This document shows, one piece after another, positions 17,728 to 25,529 of a DNA stretch of 64,000 nt. The position numbers were made by a program, and so were the translations under genes. The stretch comes from Massilia frigida. GTDB taxonomy: Bacteria; Pseudomonadota; Gammaproteobacteria; Burkholderiales; Burkholderiaceae_D. The stretch spans positions 30,629-94,628 of the forward strand of contig NZ_WHJG01000031.1 of assembly GCF_011682175.1 (NCBI RefSeq), in the 5' to 3' direction. The first letter of the stretch is position 1, and each line of letters starts with the position of its first letter. Below the pieces are notes generated by a model, which saw only the letters and a program-made list of their open reading frames with translations, ran no database searches and was not told where the DNA came from.

Positions 17728-18609
17728 ATGAATGCACGCCTGCCCCTGTTGATCTGTCTCGGCCTCGGCGCCGCCAGCCTCGGCGTCTGGCTGGCCACCG
17801 GCATGCCGGCTGACAACGCCGCAACGCCGGTGGCGGCCGCCCGCCCCGCAGCGACCACGCCGGCCCAGCCGCGCTGGTTTGCGGCGCTGCCCGAGGCGGG
17901 CGCTGCGCGTCCGGGACCGGGCATGCTGGCCGATAAAAAGGCCACCGTCTACGGCCGCAACGGCCGCATCGTCGACCTTGGCGGCTTGAGCATCGCCCAG
18001 TACATCGGCACGCGCATCGCGGCCGCGCGTAGCGGCGACGCCAGGGCCGCCTACGATGTGTACCAGGCCGTATCGGTATGCGCAGCCAACGACGATCCGG
18101 TGGCCGACTACAACGATCCGGCCGACCTGGCCGCCTTCCAGCGCGAGCGCAAGGAGCTCACCGCATTGTGCGCCGGCATGTCGCCGGCCCAGGTACAGGA
18201 ACGGCTGGGCTTTCTGAACCTGGCGGCACGCTCGGGCAACAAGGCGGCGCAGATCGATGTGTACATGGAAGGCCCGTACGGACGCAGCGTGGACCTGACG
18301 CAAAACCCCGACGACCCCATCGTCAATCAATGGAAAGACGATGCGCTGGCTTACCTGAAACAGGCCGGCGACCAGTGCGACCATTTTGCGCTGGCCTTGC
18401 TGTCGACCGTGTACGACGCCGGCCAGATCACGGCGCGCGACTTGCGCACCTCGATGGCCTACAGCATTGCCGCCGCCATACCGCGCCAGCGGCCGGTGAC
18501 CCAGGAACAATTGCGCGACCGCTTTGGCGAGGGGTTGTCGGCCGACGATTTCTCCGGCGCGCTCGCGCTCGGGGAACAGCTGGGAAAACAGGCGTGCCCG
18601 GCGCGGTAG
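17728..18609 (+). CDS. Exported or membrane-anchored protein with Sel1/TPR-like repeats
   Basis: 293 residues from ATG 17728; an upstream ATG at 17701 gives nine more residues but spoils the signal sequence. Residues 3-26 are hydrophobic (LPLLICLGLGAASLGVWLA). The mature part has helical repeats of the A-A-R-S-G-D/N-x-x-A type (AARSGDARAAYDVYQAV, AARSGNKAAQIDVYMEG, GDQCDHFALALLSTVYDAG), which resemble degenerate Sel1 units used for protein binding. Function unknown. Its end faces a small lipoprotein gene. Confidence 0.6.
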   Translation: MNARLPLLICLGLGAASLGVWLATGMPADNAATPVAAARPAATTPAQPRWFAALPEAGAARPGPGMLADKKATVYGRNGRIVDLGGLSIAQYIGTRIAAARSGDARAAYDVYQAVSVCAANDDPVADYNDPADLAAFQRERKELTALCAGMSPAQVQERLGFLNLAARSGNKAAQIDVYMEGPYGRSVDLTQNPDDPIVNQWKDDALAYLKQAGDQCDHFALALLSTVYDAGQITARDLRTSMAYSIAAAIPRQRPVTQEQLRDRFGEGLSADDFSGALALGEQLGKQACPAR

Positions 18610-18628
18610 CGCGCGTGCTGCCGCAGCG

Positions 18629-18949
18629 CTAGCGGCTGTCCTTGACCGAGATCTCGGCCAGCGTCTTGCCGTCGGCGCTCACCAGGCAGCGGGCCTGCAA
18701 GGTCGAGGCAATATTCATTTCGTTCTTGGCGGAGAATTTGAGCGTCACCTCCAGTTGCCCATTGGCGCCGTGCGTGACCGGGCTCGGTGCGTCGCTGACG
18801 TAGGAAATCGATTTGCTGTTGGTAGCGCGCGCCTCGATGGTGTCCATGCAGGTGCGGCGGGCGGCGGCCTCGAGCGGGTTTTCCGCTACGGCGCTCTTGC
18901 CGCAGGCCACAAGGGCCAACATGATTGGTAGCAGCTTCAGTATGTTCAT
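18629..18949 (-). CDS. Small lipoprotein of unknown function
   Basis: 106 residues with a short signal peptide and lipobox LALVAC (Cys16). The mature domain is a small beta fold that could carry one disulfide (RRTCMD and QARCLV). No family recognised. It is a single gene, divergent from the secreted protein at 19124 across 174 bp. Confidence 0.6.
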   Translation of the reverse strand: MNILKLLPIMLALVACGKSAVAENPLEAAARRTCMDTIEARATNSKSISYVSDAPSPVTHGANGQLEVTLKFSAKNEMNIASTLQARCLVSADGKTLAEISVKDSR

Positions 18950-19123
18950 CGTGTCCCCGTTAAATTGAAAAAATCATACATGACCCTGCAAGCCGCCGGC
19001 AAGTCCCCGCCTTGCCCGCCGGCCCTGTGACGTAAAGACAATCACCACATGTGACGGAAAAGCACGTAGAATTGCAATTTAATCAATCAAGATCAATTCA
19101 ACAACCTTGAAAGTCCATTCTGT

Positions 19124-19591
19124 ATGAACCACGCCCTGATCCGCCGCCTGCTCGCCATCGCACTGACCACGGTTTTTGCGAGTGCACAAGCACAACAGCC
19201 CGAGGCGACGCCGCAGGAACTCGCCGACCTTGAGAGCGCCGCGCCAAATCTGGTCGCCGCTATCGAATGCAAAAGAAAGCTGGTCTATTCGGATGCGGTA
19301 AAGGCGTTCGTCAAGGATCCGAACAGCTTCGAGAACATTATCCTGCCGGCGCCCGTGAGCATTTTCGGACTCAGGACCGTGGTGATCGGTGTGACCGAAG
19401 ACGATGGTAACGGGGGCGGCGGCTACGTTGCCAAGTTCAGCAACGTGTCGCTGAAAGAAGTCGCCAAGGCGGCCAGGGTCAAGGCGCCGTCCTATAAACG
19501 CGTCGTCAAGGGTGGCGGCATGATCGAAGTGGGCAGCGAAGACAATGAAACGGTCTACATCACCTGCGTGCGCGGCGCCAGCGACGACTGA
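19124..19591 (+). CDS. Secreted protein of unknown function
   Basis: 155 residues with a signal peptide cut after ASAQA. The mature part has two cysteines (AIECKRKL and YITCVRG) and a central segment AVKAFVKDPNSFENIILP that recurs in small periplasmic proteins of this group. Function unknown. Its last 37 bp overlap the end of the convergent gluconokinase gene. Confidence 0.6.
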   Translation: MNHALIRRLLAIALTTVFASAQAQQPEATPQELADLESAAPNLVAAIECKRKLVYSDAVKAFVKDPNSFENIILPAPVSIFGLRTVVIGVTEDDGNGGGGYVAKFSNVSLKEVAKAARVKAPSYKRVVKGGGMIEVGSEDNETVYITCVRGASDD

Positions 19592-20139
19592 TGTCGCGCC
19601 CTCAGGCGCACGCCACGCCACCCCCGCCCGAGAATGCGCGCGAGCTGCTGCGCGGGCGCGATGCCGATGTCGAGGACCACGCCGGCTTCGTCGGCCTGCA
19701 GTGGTTCGAGGTCGCGCAACTGGCTCTCGAGCAGCGATGGCGGCATGTAGTGACCGGCGCGCGCGCGCATGCGCCCGGCGATCAGTTCGCGCGCACCGTC
19801 CAGGTGGACGAAGCGCAGCGCCGGATCGCCCTGGCGCAACAGGTCGCGGTAGCGCCGCTTGAGCGCCGAGCACGACACGACCAGGCCGGCACCGCGTGCG
19901 CGGGCCTCGCCAATCTGCTCTTGCAGCGTTCCCAGCCAGCCGGCCCGGTCGTGATCGTCGAGCGCGATGCCGGCGGACATCTTGGCAACATTCGCGGCCG
20001 GATGAAACTGGTCGCCCTCCACAAACGGCACACCGAGCGCATGCGCCAGGGCTTGCCCGAGCGTGCTCTTGCCGCAACCGCTCACCCCCATCACCACCCA
20101 GCGCATCGCCTTGCCGTGCTTGCCGTCCGCATTGATCAT
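19555..20139 (-). CDS. gntK: Gluconokinase
   Basis: About 194 residues from ATG 20139; ATG 20106 (MRWVVMGVSG) is an equally possible start and gives 183 residues. The longer frame to 20286 is rejected because it would cover the promoter and operator at 20158-20208. The P-loop is GVSGCGKST, the gluconate-binding EGDQFHP motif follows, then the LID-type SCSALKRRYRDLLR and FVHLDG strands, all typical of the GntK family. It phosphorylates D-gluconate to 6-phosphogluconate. No gluconate transporter or dehydratase is next to it. Confidence 0.85.
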   Translation of the reverse strand: MINADGKHGKAMRWVVMGVSGCGKSTLGQALAHALGVPFVEGDQFHPAANVAKMSAGIALDDHDRAGWLGTLQEQIGEARARGAGLVVSCSALKRRYRDLLRQGDPALRFVHLDGARELIAGRMRARAGHYMPPSLLESQLRDLEPLQADEAGVVLDIGIAPAQQLARILGRGWRGVRLRARHQSSLAPRTQVM

Positions 20140-20157
20140 TTTGCTGCCCAGGTAACA

Positions 20158-20208
20158 GTTAGCGCTAACATAGCACTCAAAGTCTAGCGAAACGGGGGAA
20201 TTTGTAAA
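20158..20208 (-). promoter_or_regulatory. Gluconokinase promoter with LacI-type operator
   Basis: On the minus strand, TTTACA (20203-20208) and TAGACT (20181-20186) are 16 bp apart, a good sigma-70 match. GTTAGCGCTAAC (20158-20169) is a perfect 12-bp palindrome placed about 12 bp beyond the -10, over the expected transcript start. Its form matches operators of LacI-family sugar repressors (GntR-like; also close to the xyl-box of Xanthomonas). Repression in the absence of gluconate or a pentose is the likely control. No LacI gene is in the window. Confidence 0.6.
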
Positions 20209-20280
20209 GCGCTTTTGCTCCCGAACGCAATTGCCGCCCTCCTTGTCCAGGCCAAACGCTGTCGCGATCTCCCTAGTTGT

Positions 20281-20640
20281 AAACAAATTCTGTGGATAAG
20301 TGTGTTAACAAGCGCCGCGTGAGCGCGCCAAGCCATTGCTTTTAAAGGGAAAACTACCCATTGCGTGCTTTTTTGGCAGTGTGGGCAGGCGAGCCATCAC
20401 GGCAAGTTGCAAACAGAATCTGTGGATAAGTTTGTTAACAAGCTCGCCCGCCCTGCCCTAAGTCCTTGTTTATGAACGAAAGAATGCCGCTGCGCGCTTT
20501 TCAGGCAGGGTGGGAAGAAGATGTTTCGAGTACAACTTGCAAACAGAAACTGTGGATAAGTTTGTTAACAAGCCGGGCGCACGCGCGCTAAGTCCTTGCT
20601 TTCAAACACAAATATGCGCGTGCGTGCTTTTCGGGCAGCG
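20281..20640. repeat. Three 130-bp direct repeats, each with a perfect DnaA box
   Basis: The block TGTGGATAAG followed by TTTGTTAACAAG (TGTGTTAACAAG in copy 1) recurs at 20291, 20421 and 20551, exactly 130 bp apart. TGTGGATAA is the complement of the DnaA box TTATCCACA. TTGTTAACAA is a 10-bp palindrome. Further shared blocks follow in register: CTAAGTCCTTG (weaker in copy 1), GCG(T/C)GCTTTT, GGCAG and CAA(G/C)TTGCAAACAGAA. Copy 3 stops at the M48 gene end (20643). No gene lies in the 500 bp between the gluconokinase and the M48 gene. See findings. Confidence 0.85.
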
Positions 20641-20642
20641 CT

Positions 20643-21458
20643 TCAGTTTGCCAACTGCAAGGGCAACACCGGACCGACTGTCATCCCGCCTGCCTTGATG
20701 GCGGCGTTGAGCGTATCGATGCGGTCCTGCATGGCCGGATGCGAGGCCGCGTGATGGGACAAGCCGGCGAAGGCTTGGTCCTCGTCCTTGAGGGCGGCAA
20801 ACAGCTCGGTGGCGCCGCCGGCGTGGCCGTAGCGGCAGTTCAGGATGCGCAGGGCCGCGGCATCGGCGGCGGCTTCGCGCGTGCGCGAATAGCGCGCCTG
20901 CCCCAGCTGATTGACGGGCGCCAGCAGGTCGCTCAGGCCCGAGTCGCTCCCCGTCAACAGCGTCGATATTCCGAACAGCACGATGCCGCGTCCCATCGCC
21001 CGCAAATGGTCGCGCTGGGTGATGTGCGCCAGTTCGTGCGCCAGCACGAAGGCCAGCCCGTTCTCCGAGCGTACCTGCCCCAGCAAGGCGCTGAAGACGA
21101 TGATATTGCCGCCCGGGACCACCGCCGCGTTGGGCGTGTCCGACTTGGCCAGGCTGACCTTGGCCGGCAGGCGCAGGCCGGCGCAGCTGCGCATGCTGTC
21201 GACCAGGGCCTGCAGCTGCACCTGCTGCGCCTGTTCGGCGGGGGCGGTGTCCATCACCTGCGCCGGCAGCAGCGCATACAGGCGCGCCTCGCTTTCGTGG
21301 CTGAGCCGGTCGACCACGGCGTCGACCGCCAGCCCGAGCAGCCAGAACAGCAGCACCGTGCCCGCCAGCAGCCAGCCCGCGATGACGGCGAAGTCCTTCA
21401 AGGGGTGCTCGGTCGACACATTGTCGTTATGTTCGGGCAGCGAGGGCTGGTATCTCAT
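20643..21458 (-). CDS. Membrane-anchored M48 family metallopeptidase
   Basis: 271 residues. One transmembrane segment near residues 24-48 (FAVIAGWLLAGTVLLFWLLG) precedes the peptidase domain. The zinc site is HELAH (HExxH) with the third ligand in TREAAADAAAL, as in HtpX/Oma1/BepA-type M48 enzymes. Such proteases take part in envelope protein quality control. It is the third gene of an operon with two YbjQ-type proteins, 9 bp after the second. Confidence 0.85.
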   Translation of the reverse strand: MRYQPSLPEHNDNVSTEHPLKDFAVIAGWLLAGTVLLFWLLGLAVDAVVDRLSHESEARLYALLPAQVMDTAPAEQAQQVQLQALVDSMRSCAGLRLPAKVSLAKSDTPNAAVVPGGNIIVFSALLGQVRSENGLAFVLAHELAHITQRDHLRAMGRGIVLFGISTLLTGSDSGLSDLLAPVNQLGQARYSRTREAAADAAALRILNCRYGHAGGATELFAALKDEDQAFAGLSHHAASHPAMQDRIDTLNAAIKAGGMTVGPVLPLQLAN

Positions 21459-21467
21459 GGCGTGCTC

Positions 21468-21923
21468 TTACTTGGCAAAATAGATGGCGGTGCCGTAGGC
21501 CAGCATTTCCACCGAGGCGACGCTGCCCGGCGTCTTGCCGGAAATCGCCATCGCTTCCAGGCGCAGGTTGACGATCTCGTGCGCGTCGGGACAGCTTTCC
21601 TTGAGGCGCAGCACCGCTTCGCGGCGGGCGCGGTCGACCAGCGTTTCGTGCGACGTGACCGCACCGCCGATGAACGAGCGCAAGCCCAGCACCGCTTGCT
21701 TGAAGTAATCGATCGACACGACCACGTTGCCATATACCAGCTCGCTGCGCTCGACCGGACGGGCCGGGTCGAGCAGGGTCTTGAGCGAGGTCGATGGCAG
21801 ATGCAGCCAGGCTTTTTCGCGGCTGAGGATGGAGCGGTAGTGCTTGGCCTCGGCGGCACGGCCGAAGATATAGCCGATCACAACCAGCCCCAGCCAAAAT
21901 CCGATGGCGACTAATTCACCCAT
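21468..21923 (-). CDS. Membrane-anchored YbjQ-like (UPF0145/DUF74) protein
   Basis: 151 residues from ATG 21923; a longer frame to 22064 overlaps the upstream gene and is rejected. A hydrophobic segment (LVAIGFWLGLVVIGYIFGR) is followed by a domain resembling the YbjQ fold (VVVSIDYFKQAVLGLRSFIGG, then ARREAVLRLKE and ASVEMLAYGTAIYF). The stand-alone YbjQ gene lies 4 bp upstream, so this is a membrane-tethered paralogue. Function of the family is unclear, although heavy-metal binding has been suggested. Confidence 0.75.
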   Translation of the reverse strand: MGELVAIGFWLGLVVIGYIFGRAAEAKHYRSILSREKAWLHLPSTSLKTLLDPARPVERSELVYGNVVVSIDYFKQAVLGLRSFIGGAVTSHETLVDRARREAVLRLKESCPDAHEIVNLRLEAMAISGKTPGSVASVEMLAYGTAIYFAK

Positions 21924-21927
21924 CGTG

Positions 21928-22242
21928 TCAGCCCACGGTGACGGCGGTGCCGTACACATAGATTTCCGCAGCGCCGGCAGCAACGGACGAGGTCGAAAAG
22001 CGCACGTTGACGATGGCATTCGCGCCCATCTGGGTAGCCTGTGCCTGCATGCGTTCGATCGCACTGTCGCGCGATTCGTTGAGCAGTTCGGTGTAGCCCT
22101 TGAGCTCGCCGCCGACGATGTTTTTCAGGCCGGCCATGATGTCGCGCCCGACGTGCTTGGCCCGCACCGTGCTGCCCGATACCACGCCGTGGCAGGTAAG
22201 GATGGACTTGCCCGGGATGGTTTCGATATTCGTCATTAACAT
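21928..22242 (-). CDS. YbjQ/UPF0145 family protein
   Basis: 104 residues. It shows the family pattern: a first strand with a cysteine (SILTCHGVVSGSTV), GLKNIVGGELKGYTELL, a helix SRDSAIERMQAQATQMGANA and the terminal EIYVYGTAVTV. ATG 22242 has GAAAG seven bases upstream; ATG 22236 is an alternative. It leads the operon ending with the M48 peptidase, suggesting a common role in the envelope. Confidence 0.85.
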   Translation of the reverse strand: MLMTNIETIPGKSILTCHGVVSGSTVRAKHVGRDIMAGLKNIVGGELKGYTELLNESRDSAIERMQAQATQMGANAIVNVRFSTSSVAAGAAEIYVYGTAVTVG

Positions 22243-22727
22243 AAATTAACTTTCTAGCTACTTTGAGTGGACGCCAATTATAGTTGCAAACTTGCTAATT
22301 TGAAAGCTTTTCGGCATCGCCCCCTACCCAAGGCGCATGCGCGCTGGGCAAAAATGCAACAGCTCCGATGCGCCACCCAGCGCCGTCCGCCGTTCGGGCG
22401 CAGCAGCTTATGCGCACCACATGCACCGGCGTTGCTGGCCTGGCGCCTTGCGCCCCTGCCGCCACGGGGGCGCCGCAGCGCCCTGCGCCCGGGAAGTCGC
22501 GCCGCCAGCTGGCACAGGAAACTATTGAGCTTTCGCCACGTTGTGCGTACAGTGGAAAACTTGTTAAATACTCACATGCGTCAGACAGGGAAAACAACAT
22601 CCATTATTTACCCGGACGACCTGCCAGCCTGCCCTGCCCTGGCGCCCCGCGCCGGGCGCCAGGCGCCTGTCCACCCGCCTGCACCGCAATCCCCCGTCAT
22701 CCCCTTATCCCCCACGGAGCCTCCAGC
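22243..22727. other. Intergenic region between YbjQ operon and TonB receptor
   Basis: 485 bp between divergent genes. The frame of the receptor stays open back to 22368, but that stretch has no signal peptide or ribosome site, so I treat it as leader. AT-richer sequence at 22245-22310 and 22540-22610 probably holds the two promoters; no clear operator is seen. Confidence 0.4.
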
Positions 22728-25481
22728 ATGCGCAAGCCCTATCGCCAGTACTGTCATCCCCTTCCCGTTGCGCGCCTGACGCGCGCCGTCCGGCTGGCGC
22801 TCCATGCGGGCGCCGCCGCCGGCCTGCTGGCCCATGGCGCCGCGTCGGCCCAGGCGCCCGACGCCCCGATGCAGAAGGTGGAAATTACCGGTTCGGCGAT
22901 CAAGCGCATTGAAACCGACACCCCGCTGCCGGTGCAGATCGTCACGCGCGAAGAAATCGACAAGGCCGGCGTCACCACCGCCGCCGAACTGATGGCGCGC
23001 ATCTCGTCCAACGTGGGCGGCCTGACCGATGGCGCCAGCATCAACGTCGGTGGCGACCAGCGCGGCTTTAACAGCGCCAACCTGCGCGGCATCGGCACCT
23101 CGTCCACCCTGGTGCTGCTCAACGGCCGCCGCATGGCCAACTTCGCCTCGCCCGGCGACGATGCCGGCGTCGACCTGAACAACATCCCGGCCGCCGCGAT
23201 CCAACGCGTCGAAGTGCTGCTCGACGGCGCCTCGGCCCTGTACGGCACCGATGCGGTCGGCGGCGTGATCAACTTCATCACGCGCAAGGATTTCCGTGGC
23301 GCCGAGATGAACGCCTACGCGCTCGGCACCAGGGAAGGCGGCGCCGGCAAGCGCGCCGCCACCCTCAGCCTGGGCTCGGGCGAACTGGAAAAAGACGGCT
23401 ACAACGTGTTCGCCGTGCTCGACGTGCAAGGTACCGAACGCCTCAACACCTCGCAGCGCAAGTTCGTCAGCGAGCTGCAGATCCCGCAGCGGCTCGGCCA
23501 TCTGCTGTCGAGCTTTACCAGCCCGGCGAATATCCGCCTGACCCCGGCCCAGCGCGACCACCTGCAGGAAACCGGCTTCCTGCTCAACGGCCGCCCGATC
23601 ACCAACCGCCAGATCAACCTGTCGATCCCGAGCTGCGCGCCGCAAGCCAATCTGTACCTGCCGGCCGGCAGCGGCGGCGTCGATGCCTGCACCTACGACT
23701 ACATGGGCGACACCGAGCTGTATCCCAAGTCGACCAAGCAGAACCTGCTCAGCCGTGGCGTGATCAAGCTCGGCGCCGACACCCAGGCCTACGCCGAAGT
23801 GGCGCTGAGCCGCTCGCGCACCAACTACGTCGGCTCGTCGGCGCGCGTGATCGGCTACATCGATTACCGCAAGATCCCGGCCCTGGCCAATAGCGGCCTG
23901 GACCAGCTCGATGACGACATCCCGGGCGAAATCCAGCTGCGCATGCGCCTGAACGAAGCCGGCATGCGCACCAGCGAACTGACCAGCGAAAGCCAGCGCT
24001 ACGTGCTCGGCGTGTCCGGCAGCGCGGCCGGCTGGGATTACGACGCCGGCTACAACCACAGCGTGAGCACGGTCAAGGACAAGGATACCCACGGCTATGT
24101 GCTGTACGACCAGCTGCTGGCCGGCATCGCCGACGGCAGGATCAATCCCTTCGGCCCGTCCAGCGCCGAAGGCGTGGCCCTGCTCAACAATATCCAGGTC
24201 AACGATGTGGTGCGGCGCGCGCGCGGCACCATGGATTCGTTCGACGTCAAGGCCTCGCGTTCGCTCATGACCCTGGCCGGCGGCGACCTGGGCGTGGCGG
24301 TGGGCGCCGAAGCGCGCCGCGAGCGCACCGATTTCCGTCCATCGGCCTTGCTGATGAGCGACAACATCAACAACGATGCCGCGCCCGAAGGCGGCAAGGC
24401 CACTAGCGACCGGCGCAAGGTGGTTGCCGTGTTCGGCGAAGTGCTGGCGCCGTTCAGCAAACAGTGGCAGGGCCAGCTCTCGGCCCGCTACGACCGCTAC
24501 CAGCAGATCGGCGGCGCCCTGAGCCCGAAAATCGGCCTGGCCTATACCCCGAACAAGGCGCTCACGCTGCGCGCCTCGGCCGGCAAGGGCTTCCGCGCGC
24601 CATCGATGTCCGACCTGTACCGCCCGACCGTGTACGGCTATACCGCCATCCTGCCCGACCCGGTCGTCTGCGCCACGGTCGAGAACAATTACGCCGACTG
24701 TGCCGACGCCTGGGATACGCGCCGCTACAGCAATGTGAACCTGAAACCGGAACGCAGCCGCCAGTTCTCGGCCGGCCTGGTGATCGAGCCGAGCAAGCAC
24801 TGGAACGCCAGCCTGGATTACTGGAAAATCAAGCGCACCGATCTGATCAGCGAGATCGGCGACGATATCATCCTGGGCAAGCTGGGCAAATACGGTAACC
24901 TGGTGCACCGCGACGAAGACGGCGACATCGATTACATCGAGATGCACAAGGAAAACCGCGGCGCCCAGCTCGCCAGCGGCCTGGACCTGGTGGTCAACCT
25001 GCGCGGCGCAAATACCGGCCTGGGCCGCTTCGGCGGGCGCCTGAACGGCACCTACGTGCTCAACTCGAAGATCCAGACCAGCCCGGGCGACCCGTACATC
25101 AGCAACCTGGGCAAGTTCGTCACCGACAGCGTGGTGCAGCGCTGGCGCCACACGGTCAGCATGGACTGGGAACAGGGGCCGCTGTCGGCAACGGTGTCGA
25201 ACACCTTTTCGGCATCCTACGACGACCAGAACTCGGCCATCAACATCGACGACGGCAGCGTGGTGGCCGCCAACCGCGTGAAAGCGTACTCGCTGTGGGA
25301 CATGTCGCTGGCCTATGAATGGGGCAAGAACCTGAAACTGCGCGCCGGCGTGCAGAACATGTTCGACAAGGCACCGCCTTACTCGAACCAGGCCAACTTC
25401 TTCATTTCCGGCTACGACCCGAGCTACACCGACCCGCGCGGACGGCGCATTTATGCGAGCGTGAACTACGCGTTCCGCTAG
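22728..25481 (+). CDS. TonB-dependent outer-membrane receptor
   Basis: 917 residues from ATG 22728, with GGAG eight bases upstream and a long signal peptide (LALHAGAAAGLLAHGAASAQA). The plug domain is complete (VEITGSAIKR, TPLPVQIVTREEIDKAG, NLRGIGTSSTLVLLNGRRM, VEVLLDGASALYGTDAVGGV), followed by the beta-barrel ending in YASVNYAFR. The last residue is Arg and not the usual aromatic. The plug style (GSAIKR, LNGRRM) is that of the large Xanthomonas/Caulobacter group importing carbohydrates or peptides; ligand unknown. Confidence 0.9.
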   Translation: MRKPYRQYCHPLPVARLTRAVRLALHAGAAAGLLAHGAASAQAPDAPMQKVEITGSAIKRIETDTPLPVQIVTREEIDKAGVTTAAELMARISSNVGGLTDGASINVGGDQRGFNSANLRGIGTSSTLVLLNGRRMANFASPGDDAGVDLNNIPAAAIQRVEVLLDGASALYGTDAVGGVINFITRKDFRGAEMNAYALGTREGGAGKRAATLSLGSGELEKDGYNVFAVLDVQGTERLNTSQRKFVSELQIPQRLGHLLSSFTSPANIRLTPAQRDHLQETGFLLNGRPITNRQINLSIPSCAPQANLYLPAGSGGVDACTYDYMGDTELYPKSTKQNLLSRGVIKLGADTQAYAEVALSRSRTNYVGSSARVIGYIDYRKIPALANSGLDQLDDDIPGEIQLRMRLNEAGMRTSELTSESQRYVLGVSGSAAGWDYDAGYNHSVSTVKDKDTHGYVLYDQLLAGIADGRINPFGPSSAEGVALLNNIQVNDVVRRARGTMDSFDVKASRSLMTLAGGDLGVAVGAEARRERTDFRPSALLMSDNINNDAAPEGGKATSDRRKVVAVFGEVLAPFSKQWQGQLSARYDRYQQIGGALSPKIGLAYTPNKALTLRASAGKGFRAPSMSDLYRPTVYGYTAILPDPVVCATVENNYADCADAWDTRRYSNVNLKPERSRQFSAGLVIEPSKHWNASLDYWKIKRTDLISEIGDDIILGKLGKYGNLVHRDEDGDIDYIEMHKENRGAQLASGLDLVVNLRGANTGLGRFGGRLNGTYVLNSKIQTSPGDPYISNLGKFVTDSVVQRWRHTVSMDWEQGPLSATVSNTFSASYDDQNSAINIDDGSVVAANRVKAYSLWDMSLAYEWGKNLKLRAGVQNMFDKAPPYSNQANFFISGYDPSYTDPRGRRIYASVNYAFR

Positions 25482-25529
25482 CACGTTGCGGCGCACGCGG
25501 TAGCGCCCCCCGCCGCCGGGCGGCGCTAC

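Noticed and set aside
20281..20640. Chromosomal replication origin
   Set aside because: DnaA boxes are perfect, but only three, widely spaced, without an AT-rich unwinding element or dnaA/dnaN/gyrB neighbours. Kept as a repeat finding only.
22608..25496. Open frame of about 960 codons antisense to the TonB receptor
   Set aside because: It mirrors the receptor gene; the sense product has signal peptide, plug and barrel motifs, the antisense has none. Long antisense frames are usual at this GC content.
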